Made by a program: the position numbers and the translations under genes. Below are positions 15,257 to 22,996 of a DNA stretch of 44,078 nucleotides, one piece after another (the first letter of the stretch is position 1; every line of letters starts with the position of its first letter). The stretch covers positions 113,748 through 157,825 of the forward strand of contig LM655200.1 in NCBI GenBank assembly GCA_000824825.2, in the 5' to 3' direction. The notes under the pieces were generated by a model. It did no database searches. It saw only the letters and a program-made list of their open reading frames with translations, and was not told the origin of the DNA. The stretch is from Mesorhizobium sp. ORS 3324 (GTDB lineage Bacteria; Pseudomonadota; Alphaproteobacteria; Rhizobiales; Rhizobiaceae).

Positions 15257-17344
15257 ATGAATTGGTCGATCTCCTTCGAGCCGCTCGTTTCCTGGCCGCT
15301 GTTCGGCCTCGTCTTCGTGCCGCTCTTGCTGCTTGCGCTGGCCGGCCTGTGGTTCCGCCAGCGCGGCTCGATCCTGCGCTTCATCGCCCTGCTCGCGCTC
15401 GGCGCGGCGCTGCTGAACCCCGTTTTCCTCGACGAGGAACGCGAGGCGCTGAAGAGCGTCGTCGCAGTCATCGTCGACCGCAGCCAGAGCCAGGACATCG
15501 GCGACCGCGCCAAGCAAACCGAGGAGGCGCTGGCTGGCCTTCAGCAGCGCCTTGGCCGGTTCAAGCAATTCGATGTCCGCGTCGTCGACGCCGGCAAGTC
15601 CGAGGCCGCCGACGAGCGCACGGAAACCAGGCTGTTCGGCGCGCTGGAAAACGCATTCCGCGACGTGCCGCCCTCGCGCATCGGCGGCGCGATCATGATC
15701 ACCGACGGCGAGGTGCATGACGCGCCGGCCGGTGCTCCGGAGTTCAACGCGCCGCTGCATGCGCTGATCACCGGCAACGAGCACGAGAAGGACCGCCGCA
15801 TCCGCTTCGAGAACGCGCCGCGCTTCGGCCTCGTCGGCAAGCCGCTCGACATGACCTACCGCGTCATTTCCACCGAGGGCCAGGGCGGCGCGGTCGACGT
15901 GCGGGTTTCGGTCAATGGCCAGCAGGTCTCGGTCGAGCATGCGACCATCGGCCAGCCGATGAAGTTGCAGGTCACCATCCCCAATGCCGGCCGCAACATC
16001 GTCCAGCTCGGCATCGACCATGAACCGGGCGAATTGACGGACGCCAACAACCGCGCCATCGCGCTGGTCGACGGCATCCGCGAGAACCTGCGCGTGCTAC
16101 TCGTCTCCGGCGAGCCGCATGCCGGCGAGCGCACCTGGCGCAACCTGTTGAAATCCGACGCGTCGGTCGATCTCGTCCATTTCACGATTCTGCGGCCGCC
16201 GGAAAAGCAGGACGGCACGCCGATCAACGAGCTGTCGCTGATCGCCTTCCCGACGCGCGAGCTTTTCGTCGAGAAGATCAAGGATTTCGACCTCATCATC
16301 TTCGACCGCTACCAGCATCGCGACGTGCTGCCGATCCTCTATTACGACTACATCTCCGAATATGTCGAAAAGGGCGGCGCGCTGCTGATCGCGGCAGGTC
16401 CGGAATATGCCGGCGAGAGCTCGATTGCCCGCACGCCGCTGATGTCGGCCCTGCCGGCAATGCCCAGCGGCGAGATCGTCGACAAGGCCTTCTATCCGCG
16501 TCTCACCGACCTCGGCCAGCGCCACCCCGTTACGCGCGGGCTCGACGGCTCGGCCAGCGACCCGCCGCATTGGAGCCGCTGGTTCCGCACCATCGGCGTC
16601 AAGAATCCCGAGGGCGAGGTGGTGATGAAAGGGGCCGACGATCGCCCGCTGCTGCTGCTCGACCGCAAGGGCGAAGGCCGGGTCGGCATGCTGCTTTCCG
16701 ACCAGGGCTGGCTATGGGCGCGTGGCTTCGAGGGCGGCGGACCGCATGTCCAGCTCTACCGGCGCATCGCCCACTGGCTGATGAAGGAGCCGGAGCTGGA
16801 AGAGGAGCGGCTGACCGCCGACGGTCGCGGCATGGTGCTGGAAATCCGCCGCCAGACGATGAGCGATGATCCCGGCCCGGCCCAGGTCATCACGCCCTCC
16901 GGCAAAGCAATGACGGTCAAGCTGCAGAAATCCGAACCGGGCATCTTCACGGGCAGCCTGCAGACCAGCGAGATCGGTCTTTATCAGGTGGGCAATGGCG
17001 ACCTCACCGCGCTTGCCCATGTCGGCCCGGTCAACGCGCCGGAATTCTCCGACGTCGTCTCCACCGAAGACAGGCTGAAAGCGCCGGCGGAGGCGACGGG
17101 CGGCAGCGTGCGCCGGCTGGCGCCGTCATCCGCGCTCGGCAGCCTCGCCGCCGGCCTGAGCCTGCCTTCGATCGTGCCGGTCCGTTCCGCGGGCGCCGCC
17201 TCGGGCGACGACTGGATCGGCCTTCGCACCACCGAAGACAGCGCCCTCAAGGCCGTTTCGCGCGTGCCGCTGTTCGGCGGCTTCCTCGGCCTCGGCCTGC
17301 TGCTCCTGGCAATCGGCTCGATGTGGTATCGCGAGGGGCGGTAG
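15257..17344 (+). CDS. Large membrane protein with glutamine-amidotransferase-like fold
   Basis: This 695-residue protein completes the moxR operon. It has two N-terminal membrane helices (about residues 14-33 and 38-57), a VWA-like segment (SVVAVIVDRSQSQDIG), a long extracytoplasmic middle and a final helix near 670-690 (LFGGFLGLGLLLLAIGSMW). Residues about 275-420 (LRVLLVSGEPHAGERTWR, FDLIIFDRY, GGALLIAAGPEYAG) resemble the class I glutamine-amidotransferase-like fold found in such proteins. No catalytic Cys-His pair is evident, so it is probably not an enzyme. It starts 3 nt after the DUF4159 gene and is followed by a palindromic repeat. Confidence 0.88.
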   Translation: MNWSISFEPLVSWPLFGLVFVPLLLLALAGLWFRQRGSILRFIALLALGAALLNPVFLDEEREALKSVVAVIVDRSQSQDIGDRAKQTEEALAGLQQRLGRFKQFDVRVVDAGKSEAADERTETRLFGALENAFRDVPPSRIGGAIMITDGEVHDAPAGAPEFNAPLHALITGNEHEKDRRIRFENAPRFGLVGKPLDMTYRVISTEGQGGAVDVRVSVNGQQVSVEHATIGQPMKLQVTIPNAGRNIVQLGIDHEPGELTDANNRAIALVDGIRENLRVLLVSGEPHAGERTWRNLLKSDASVDLVHFTILRPPEKQDGTPINELSLIAFPTRELFVEKIKDFDLIIFDRYQHRDVLPILYYDYISEYVEKGGALLIAAGPEYAGESSIARTPLMSALPAMPSGEIVDKAFYPRLTDLGQRHPVTRGLDGSASDPPHWSRWFRTIGVKNPEGEVVMKGADDRPLLLLDRKGEGRVGMLLSDQGWLWARGFEGGGPHVQLYRRIAHWLMKEPELEEERLTADGRGMVLEIRRQTMSDDPGPAQVITPSGKAMTVKLQKSEPGIFTGSLQTSEIGLYQVGNGDLTALAHVGPVNAPEFSDVVSTEDRLKAPAEATGGSVRRLAPSSALGSLAAGLSLPSIVPVRSAGAASGDDWIGLRTTEDSALKAVSRVPLFGGFLGLGLLLLAIGSMWYREGR

Positions 17345-17354
17345 TGGCACCTTC

Positions 17355-17414
17355 CCTTCTCCCCCTTGTGGGAGAAGGTGGATCGGCGCGCAGCGCCGAG
17401 ACGGATGAGGGGTG
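17355..17414 (+). repeat. Rhizobial palindromic repeat after the moxR operon
   Basis: The first hairpin, CCTTCTCCC with GGGAGAAGG, is followed by a second short hairpin (CGGCGC-GCA-GCGCCG) and the tail GGATGAGGGG. It has the same layout as the soxR copy. It lies directly behind the last gene of the moxR operon and may act as a transcript end or stabiliser. Confidence 0.8.
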
Positions 17415-17535
17415 CTCCAGCAGAGTGAGACGCTGACTTCGCTAGACACACATCCGTCGCTTTCGGCGGCATCTTATATTCGTGAACGATCAACCTCAGG
17501 GCTACACCGTGTTCGATGTCACCGGGCAATTCCAG

Positions 17536-17886
17536 ATGGCATATAGACTGTTCGAATATGCGGCACTCGCGGCAGTCCTGTTTTGCGTCACCGGATGTGG
17601 GTGGGGTGATAGGTATGAGAAGGTGGAAATGCGCCGGAGCTCGGACCGGTCTATCGCTAATTGTTCGGACTTCTACGCAGTTTCACTCGGGCTTAGTGCA
17701 CTCCTGACTGATAACGACACTTCTCCCAAGATCGCGCGTTGTGTTGCCGCCTGTAAGAGACTCGGATTTGAAGTCGTAAGCAGCCCTGCGCCAAAGATCA
17801 GCCGGCCGCCCACCGCACCCGAGGCCGCCGACATCAAAGACGCGGAATGTGAGATCGCAGGCAAGCAACCAAACCAACCCGGTTAA
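17536..17886 (+). CDS. Putative small lipoprotein
   Basis: No family is recognised. From the ATG at 17536 the protein is 116 residues and begins with a lipoprotein-type signal (FEYAALAAVLFCVTGC, a lipobox with Cys about 20). The mature part has three further Cys (NCSDFYAVS, ARCVAACKR) and a C-terminal acidic tail. An in-frame GTG at 17482 would add 18 residues and bury the signal, so the later start is preferred even though its ribosome-binding site is weak. Codon use is less G+C-rich than in the neighbours, which hints at acquisition. It stands alone between a repeat and clpS. Confidence 0.5.
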   Translation: MAYRLFEYAALAAVLFCVTGCGWGDRYEKVEMRRSSDRSIANCSDFYAVSLGLSALLTDNDTSPKIARCVAACKRLGFEVVSSPAPKISRPPTAPEAADIKDAECEIAGKQPNQPG

Positions 17887-18008
17887 ACTTCAGTGATTCT
17901 GCGTTCTGCTACATAAGGCCAGAAACCCTTGCTCTGCCGTCTAATGACCCCGGGCCGCTTGCCGTTTCAATCGAGAAACCGTTGCCGATTGATCGCCTTG
18001 CGAACTCA

Positions 18009-18314
18009 TCATTCTTCCGGCTCGGTCGTGAACAGCAGCGGATAGCCCTTGGCCTTGCCGGCGTCGGTCGCCCGCGCGGCCTTGGTCTCGGCGACATCGC
18101 GCGTGAAGACGGCGACCACGCAGACGCCGCGCGTGTGCGCGGTGATCATCACGCGATGCGCCTGATCCTCGCTGAGCTTGAATTCCGCCTTGAGCACCGT
18201 CACCACGAACTCGCGCGGTGTGAAATCGTCATTGATGAGGATGACCTTGTAGAGCTTTGGCCGCTCGGTCTTCGGCTGCGTCCTGGTGCGGGGTCTGAGA
18301 ACGGTATCAGGCAT
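18009..18314 (-). CDS. clpS: ATP-dependent Clp protease adaptor ClpS
   Basis: ClpS delivers N-degron substrates to ClpAP. The 101-residue protein has a short flexible N-terminus (about 20 residues), then the adaptor core: KLYKVILINDDFTPREFVV, with the Asp-Asp of the N-end pocket, AHRVMITAHTRGVCVVAVF, with the conserved Met and His residues, and the final helix. The shorter form with the INDDFTPREFVV sequence resembles the second rhizobial paralogue (ClpS2), which is an inference. No clpA is next to it, so it is not the clpS-clpA operon copy. Confidence 0.93.
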   Translation of the reverse strand: MPDTVLRPRTRTQPKTERPKLYKVILINDDFTPREFVVTVLKAEFKLSEDQAHRVMITAHTRGVCVVAVFTRDVAETKAARATDAGKAKGYPLLFTTEPEE

Positions 18315-18441
18315 CGGAATCCACCAGTTGGGAACTGGGTTCTCGCTTCCACTTTGTCATGCAAGGAAGCTGGCGTCCATTTGAGCGCCGCAGCAGCGCG
18401 GGCAGGAATCCTGCCTTATGTGGGAAAGCGCTGCCTGCCGT

Positions 18442-18783
18442 TCAACGGCCCTGCCGGCCGATCGTACGATGCGTCGTTGTGCCGGACCTGCCGGAGTCGC
18501 CATTATCCATGTCCGAACCGCGCTCGATGAAGGCGGCAATCATCCAGATGGCGAAGCCGACCAGCGTCGCGCCGGTCAGCACGATCAGGACCCAGCTCTG
18601 TGCGGGCGTGATGTAGTCGAAGCTTGATGAGATCACCGGGGCGAAAAGCTCCGGCTCGGTCCTGCCGCTGGCGGGATCCGGCACCGGGCTGGCGGTGAAG
18701 ATGATCAATGCTCTTGCCGCCGCGGTGGCAACCAGGCCGCCGAGGGTCAGCGAGCGCATCAGGGACGAAAGCCGCTTCTTCAT
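18442..18783 (-). CDS. Small membrane protein, two predicted helices
   Basis: This 113-residue protein has two hydrophobic segments: residues about 10-31 (SLTLGGLVATAAARALIIF) and 63-85 (SWVLIVLTGATLVGFAIWMIAAF). They are separated by a Pro-rich loop, and the tail is polar, basic and Ser/Thr-rich. No family is recognised. It lies in a run of small minus-strand genes for exported proteins between clpS and a divergent two-component system. A terminator separates it from the gene upstream at 18929-19216, so it is likely transcribed on its own. Confidence 0.65.
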   Translation of the reverse strand: MKKRLSSLMRSLTLGGLVATAAARALIIFTASPVPDPASGRTEPELFAPVISSSFDYITPAQSWVLIVLTGATLVGFAIWMIAAFIERGSDMDNGDSGRSGTTTHRTIGRQGR

Positions 18784-18866
18784 GCGGATTGTCCTACAGC
18801 ACCGGCATTGCGATCGGGTTAAGGATCGGCGCGGCGGAAGCTGCCGGTGTCGAGCTTCGGCCGCCA

Positions 18867-18900
18867 GAAAACCGCTCCAGCCGGAACCGGCCGGAGCGGT
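18867..18900 (-). terminator. Rho-independent terminator of the Ala/Lys-rich gene
   Basis: On the minus strand the outer stem ACCGCTCC pairs with GGAGCGGT, an inner GC-rich stem lies within, and TTTTC follows. It is 28 nt past the stop codon at 18929. Confidence 0.85.
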
Positions 18901-18928
18901 CTTGAAAGATCAGGACAGAAAGCCTGGA

Positions 18929-19216
18929 TCAGGGCTTCTTCGCGGCCGGCTTCGCGGCGGCAGCAGCAGGCTTCGCCTTCGTCTTCTTCATCGGGCACTT
19001 GTGCGTCTTGGTCGGCTTGCAGGCCTTCTTGGAGGCGGCCTTCTTCGGAGCGGCCTTCGCCGGAGCGGTGGTCGTCGTCGAAGCAGCCGGAGCCGTGGTG
19101 GTCGTCGTCGAAGCTGCCGGAGCGGCGGTCGTGGTGGCAGCGGCGTTGCCGAGAGCCGGCATCGCGAAGGCCAGAGCAACGGAGAGGCCGAGGGCGGAGA
19201 GGAGGGACTTTTTCAT
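18929..19216 (-). CDS. Exported Ala/Thr/Lys-rich small protein
   Basis: This 95-residue protein has a clear signal peptide (MKKSLLSALGLSVALAFAMPALGNA). The mature chain is low complexity: two AAPAASTTTTTAPA-type repeats, then a strongly basic Lys/Ala/Pro tail with two Cys (KACKPTKTHKCPMKK). The ATG at 19216 has AAGGAAG upstream. Similar basic exported proteins are common in rhizobia, but no function is known here. The net charge would suit binding to nucleic acid, cell wall or metal via the Cys-His cluster (inference). A good terminator follows. Confidence 0.75.
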   Translation of the reverse strand: MKKSLLSALGLSVALAFAMPALGNAAATTTAAPAASTTTTTAPAASTTTTAPAKAAPKKAASKKACKPTKTHKCPMKKTKAKPAAAAAKPAAKKP

Positions 19217-19254
19217 GGCTTCACTTCCTTTTTATGCGGGTCGGGAGGCGAGTG

Positions 19255-19563
19255 TCACTGATCTGGGTCGACTGGTGTCACTCCAAGCAGCTTCAAAGCG
19301 TTCGCGAGCATCCGGATTCCCTGTGCCTGCTTCTTGTTGGCGCAGAACCGGTCTCCCTTTCTTTGCAGTGCCTTCGCCGCGGTGACCTGCGTTGCCGCGG
19401 CATGGGTTTCGAGGGCTTCGTCAACTTGACGGCTGAGATTGGTGCAACGCTCGGTCCGGGTCAGCGGCGCCACCTTTGCATTTGCAGTGGAGGCGCCGGC
19501 TGCGGCTGTGATGAGCGACATGCTGAGCAAAGCCCCCATCACGCTGATCCAGAACCTCTGCAT
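19255..19563 (-). CDS. Exported hypothetical protein, 102 residues
   Basis: A signal peptide (WISVMGALLSMSLITAAAGASTANA) precedes a helical mature part with two Cys (ERCTNLSRQVDEALETH and GDRFCANKKQAQGIRMLANALKLLG). The Cys positions could give one disulfide bridging two helices. No named family is recognised. It lies 38 nt upstream of the Ala/Lys-rich exported protein on the same strand and may share its transcript. It is divergent from the response regulator gene, so control by that system is possible but not shown. Confidence 0.72.
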   Translation of the reverse strand: MQRFWISVMGALLSMSLITAAAGASTANAKVAPLTRTERCTNLSRQVDEALETHAAATQVTAAKALQRKGDRFCANKKQAQGIRMLANALKLLGVTPVDPDQ

Positions 19564-19800
19564 TGGTCTTGTCCGTTACTCTGGAAACGTGCGTCGCAGC
19601 CGATGACTTGGCCGCCACGGCACCGGTTATGGCCTTGAAATTTTTCACGAGTTTTTCCCAACTGTAGAAATTTGTTTCTGAATTGTTTCTGGGGAGGCCA
19701 AGCCGTCCCACACCGTCGCCACTGGCCAAGATGTGGCCCGAATTCTATCGTGTGGGTGATTTTCGAAGGGATGGCTTGGCAGCGAAGCGACAGGATTCTC

Positions 19801-20517
19801 GTGAAATCCGATCCACACATATTGATCGTCGACGACGACAAAGGCATACGCGACCTGCTTCAGGAGTTTTTCCAGAAGCGAGGGCTGCACACGACCGTGG
19901 CCGCCGACGGCACCGAGATGGAGGCGGTCCTGCGCCGCGCGCAGGTCGACCTCATCGTGCTGGACGTGATGCTGCCCGGCAAGAGCGGGCTGGAGCTTTG
20001 CCGCGAGATCCGCACCAACTATACGACGCCGATCATCATGCTGACCGCGGTGACCGAGACGACGGACCGCGTCGTCGGCCTCGAGATGGGTGCGGACGAC
20101 TATGTGCCGAAACCCTTCGATCCGCGCGAGCTGCTCGCCCGCATCCGCGCGGTCTTGAGGCGCAACGGCACAGCCGAGCCGCGCCGGCCCGCTGCCAAGC
20201 AGATCTACCGCTTCGCAGGCTGGACGATGGACTGCTCGCGCCGCCGGCTGACGGCGCCCGACGACGTGCGGGTGGAGCTGACGATGGCGGAGTTCAACCT
20301 GCTGCAGACCTTCGTCAAGAGCGCGCAGCGCGTGCTCACCCGCGAGCAGCTCATCGAGCTGTCCGGCGGCGATACAGGCTACAGTTTCGACCGCAGCGTC
20401 GACATCCTGGTGAGCCGCCTGCGCCGCAAGATGGAAGACGACCCGAAGACGCCGAAGCTGATCCTCACCGTGCGCAGCGGCGGCTATCAGTTTCTGCCCG
20501 AAACGACCTCCGAATGA
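19801..20517 (+). CDS. OmpR-family response regulator
   Basis: This two-domain regulator of 238 residues has a receiver with the acidic pocket Asp11-Asp12-Asp13, the phospho-acceptor Asp55 (LIVLDVMLPG), a conserved Thr (IMLTA) and a Lys in YVPKPFDP. A C-terminal winged helix follows (MAEFNLLQTFVKSAQRVLTREQL, VDILVSRLRRKMEDD, ILTVRSGGYQF). The GTG at 19801 is preferred because AGGA lies five bases upstream; an ATG at 19771 would add ten residues. Its stop overlaps the kinase ATG (ATGA). The signal is unknown. The divergent minus-strand genes for small exported proteins are the nearest possible targets. Confidence 0.92.
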   Translation: MKSDPHILIVDDDKGIRDLLQEFFQKRGLHTTVAADGTEMEAVLRRAQVDLIVLDVMLPGKSGLELCREIRTNYTTPIIMLTAVTETTDRVVGLEMGADDYVPKPFDPRELLARIRAVLRRNGTAEPRRPAAKQIYRFAGWTMDCSRRRLTAPDDVRVELTMAEFNLLQTFVKSAQRVLTREQLIELSGGDTGYSFDRSVDILVSRLRRKMEDDPKTPKLILTVRSGGYQFLPETTSE

Positions 20518-21923
20518 GACGCTTCCTGCCGCAAACCTTGCCTGTCTGGGTTCTGCTCATCGTCATCGCAGGCCTGATGATCAGCCAGGTCGCGACCCTC
20601 TACATCGTGGCGCGCGACCGCGCCGCGGCCAACGATATCGTCGACCTCTACCGGCTGAACGACCGCGCCTATTCGCTGGTGCAGCTGATGCATGACGCCA
20701 CGCCCGAAGAACGCAAGGCGACCGCATCCGGTCTGTTCAATGCCACCTTTGCGCTGACCGTTTCGGACACCCCCGCCGTAACCTCCTCGATCGCCGGCGA
20801 CGACCAGTTGGCAGAGCTGGAGGACATCTTAGTCGGCCGCCTCTCCAAATTCGGCGTCACCGACGCGCGTGTGCGGCGCGACCCGGCAACGCAGGAAGCC
20901 GACGCCCCGGACGGCCAGGTGATGAACAAGGATGTCGGCCAGGTCGAGCGCGATCTTCTCGTGCTGTCTGCGGATTTTGCCCAGAGCGACAAGCTGACGG
21001 CGTCGCTGCGCTTTTCCGACGGCCAGTGGTTGAATTTCACCGAGCCGATCACGCCGGCCGGCCCGATCCTGAGTTGGGACAGCCTGCCGCTTTATTCGCT
21101 GATCGCGGGGCTGATCGTGGTGATGTCGATCTGGTCGCTGCGCCGGCTCACCGCGCCCTACCGCATGATGGAGACCGCGGTGAACCGAATCGGCAAGGAT
21201 CTCAAAAGCCCCCCGATCGCCGAGACCGGCAGCCGCGAGATCCGCGCCGCCGCCAAGGCGGTCAACGCCATGCAGATGCGCCTGCGCGACTATGTCGAGG
21301 ATCGCGAGCAGCTGGCGGCAGCACTTGCGCATGATCTGCGCACGCCGCTGACCCGGATGCGGCTGCGACTGGAACTGTTGCGCAAATCCTCCGCCCGCGA
21401 AGCGCTGGCGCTTGACCTCGCCGACATAGAAAGCATCGCGAGCTCGGTGATCGACTTCGCCAAATTCGAGTTGACGGAGGAAAAGGCCGAGCGGATCGAT
21501 TTCTGGTCGCTGGTGGAGTCGGTCGCCGACGCATTCGACGACGCTTCGTTCGACGAGGATGCCAAGCCCTCGCGCGGCCTGGTCTGCATCGCGCGGCCGG
21601 TGGCGCTGCGCCGCTGCGTCACCAATCTCGTCCAGAACGCGGTCACCTACGGCAAGAAGGCGCATATCGGCGTGCGGCGCTCGGGCAATATGATCACGCT
21701 CAGCATCCGCGACGAAGGTCCGGGCATTCCGCAGGCCAAGCTGGATAAGGTGTTCGGCTCCTTCGTGCGCCTGGAACAGTCGCGCAACCGCGAGACCGGC
21801 GGCCTGGGCCTTGGCCTGACCATTGCCCGCAACATCGCCCGCGGCGCCGGCGGCGAGATCAGCCTTTCCAACCATCCCGGCGGCGGCCTGCTGACGGAGC
21901 TGCACCTGCCGCTGGCAGCTTGA
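20514..21923 (+). CDS. Sensor histidine kinase
   Basis: This 469-residue membrane kinase is coupled to the preceding response regulator by a four-base overlap. Membrane helix 1 is at about residues 12-33 and helix 2 at about 192-210, enclosing a periplasmic sensor of some 155 residues with no recognised fold. HAMP-like and HisKA regions follow, with the phospho-acceptor His273 in LAHDLRTPLTRMR. The ATPase domain has the N box NLVQNAVTYGKKA, the G1 box DEGPGIP and the G2 box GGLGLGLTIA, so it is complete. The small periplasmic domain could sense envelope or ionic conditions; the ligand is not apparent. Confidence 0.93.
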   Translation: MRRFLPQTLPVWVLLIVIAGLMISQVATLYIVARDRAAANDIVDLYRLNDRAYSLVQLMHDATPEERKATASGLFNATFALTVSDTPAVTSSIAGDDQLAELEDILVGRLSKFGVTDARVRRDPATQEADAPDGQVMNKDVGQVERDLLVLSADFAQSDKLTASLRFSDGQWLNFTEPITPAGPILSWDSLPLYSLIAGLIVVMSIWSLRRLTAPYRMMETAVNRIGKDLKSPPIAETGSREIRAAAKAVNAMQMRLRDYVEDREQLAAALAHDLRTPLTRMRLRLELLRKSSAREALALDLADIESIASSVIDFAKFELTEEKAERIDFWSLVESVADAFDDASFDEDAKPSRGLVCIARPVALRRCVTNLVQNAVTYGKKAHIGVRRSGNMITLSIRDEGPGIPQAKLDKVFGSFVRLEQSRNRETGGLGLGLTIARNIARGAGGEISLSNHPGGGLLTELHLPLAA

Positions 21924-21937
21924 GTCAGCAGGCGCTT

Positions 21938-21954
21938 CCCCGGCCGCGCCGGGG
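21938..21954 (+). terminator. GC-rich hairpin after the kinase gene
   Basis: A 7-bp stem, CCCCGGC with GCCGGGG, with a 3-nt loop lies 14 nt past the kinase stop. No T-run follows, so it is a weak or Rho-assisted terminator at best. Confidence 0.4.
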
Positions 21955-22052
21955 ACTGGATCAGCCGCGCCATCCTTGTGATAGTGCGGCCCCGCCCTAC
22001 AGCGCCGTGAGTCCTCCTGGACGCGCAAAGGACACCGTAGCACTTCAATTTG

Positions 22053-22115
22053 GTGCATGATCCTTTCCGAAGGTCAGCGAAGCAAAGATCGATTCCGATT
22101 TTCGGGGTCATGCAC
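22053..22115. repeat. Rhizobial intergenic inverted repeat element
   Basis: The arms GTGCATGATCC and GGGGTCATGCAC enclose a second inner pair (TTTCCGA with a TCCGATTTTCGG region). The form matches a widespread class of rhizobial intergenic palindromes with CATGATCC/GGATCATG ends. It sits just upstream of the YCII gene and overlaps its leader. Confidence 0.7.
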
Positions 22116-22129
22116 GAGGAAACCGCACC

Positions 22130-22510
22130 ATGTTCTACGCAATCCTTGCCTATCATGTCGAAGAGACCGTTCAGTCCTGGTCGCCCGAGGAGGATGCGGC
22201 GCTGATGAAAGACCTGCTCGAGATCAACGACAGGCTGACCCGCGCCGGCAAGCTGGGGCCGGCGGCAAGACTGGGCGAAACCGCGAAAGCCGTCACGCTG
22301 CGCGGACCGGGCGACGGCATGGTGATCGACGGGCCTTTCGCCGAAACCAAGGAGCAGTTGCTGGGACTCTACGTCCTCGATTGCGCGAACCAGGACGAAG
22401 CGATCGCGGTGGCGCGCGACCTCAAGCGCGTCAACCCCACCGCCGTCTACGAGATCCGGCCGATCATGCTTTATCTGCCGGGCGCGCCGCTCGCGACCGG
22501 CGCGGGATAA
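22130..22510 (+). CDS. YCII-related (DGPF-type) protein
   Basis: This 126-residue protein has a YCII/DGPF fold: FYAILAYHVEE at the N-terminus, then the typical VIDGPFAETKEQLLGLYVLDCANQDEAIAVARDL and a closing beta strand (YEIRPIMLYL). Members are small dimeric ferredoxin-like barrels of uncertain role, often near sigma factors. No sigma factor is visible here. The ATG at 22130 has GAGGAAA upstream. The leader holds a palindromic repeat, which may affect expression. Confidence 0.88.
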   Translation: MFYAILAYHVEETVQSWSPEEDAALMKDLLEINDRLTRAGKLGPAARLGETAKAVTLRGPGDGMVIDGPFAETKEQLLGLYVLDCANQDEAIAVARDLKRVNPTAVYEIRPIMLYLPGAPLATGAG

Positions 22511-22598
22511 GAAGAGCCTGCCGGACCAGTTCCGCGCGGCGAGCCGCTGCGCACTTTTCCACGAACTGCGCAAAGCAGCTTCTATCATGCCGGATGAG

Positions 22599-22841
22599 TC
22601 ACCGTAGCGCGCAGCGCCCGGCGATGCGGCCGCGAGCCACGAGGTCGGCTGGCGCTTCATCGGCCGGATAGCCGAAATCCTTCAGTTCAGGCATCGACAG
22701 TCCTGCCAAGGCCCTGCGCTGCATGGCATCGTGATACCGGCGCCGGAGCGTGGTGACCACGGTCATGGCACGGGCGACGAGCGTGCCGCCAAAGTGGGAG
22801 GTCGGTTGGAAGGTCCTGAAGCTGATGTAGGTCATTGTCAT
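22599..22841 (-). CDS. DUF1127 small protein
   Basis: This 80-residue protein carries a DUF1127 (YjiS-like) Arg-rich motif in its second half (LRRRYHDAMQRRALAGLSMPELKDFGYPADEA). Small DUF1127 proteins in alphaproteobacteria have been linked to RNA binding and to phosphate, carbon and stress responses, but the role of this one is unknown. The ATG at 22841 has GGGAG upstream. It is divergent from the SARP-type regulator gene at 22997, with about 155 nt between the starts. It converges with the YCII gene. Confidence 0.87.
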   Translation of the reverse strand: MTMTYISFRTFQPTSHFGGTLVARAMTVVTTLRRRYHDAMQRRALAGLSMPELKDFGYPADEAPADLVARGRIAGRCALR

Positions 22842-22996
22842 TCTCCCTCGTTCGAACTCACGAGGGCAATGTCCCGCCAGCGCGCTTTGCCACTGTTCAT
22901 CCCGGTGTGAAACCGCAGAAAAAACCGCGCTAAATCGCCGTTAAGTCGGCGGCGGGACGTGATATTCTATCCAAGGCTTTTTTCACGGGGGCCAGA

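Noticed and set aside
13928..16021. 697-codon minus-strand frame in the moxR operon
   Set aside because: High G+C makes long shadow frames common. It runs opposite two real genes with conserved features, and its residue composition is unnatural (Arg, Asp, Ala and His excess).
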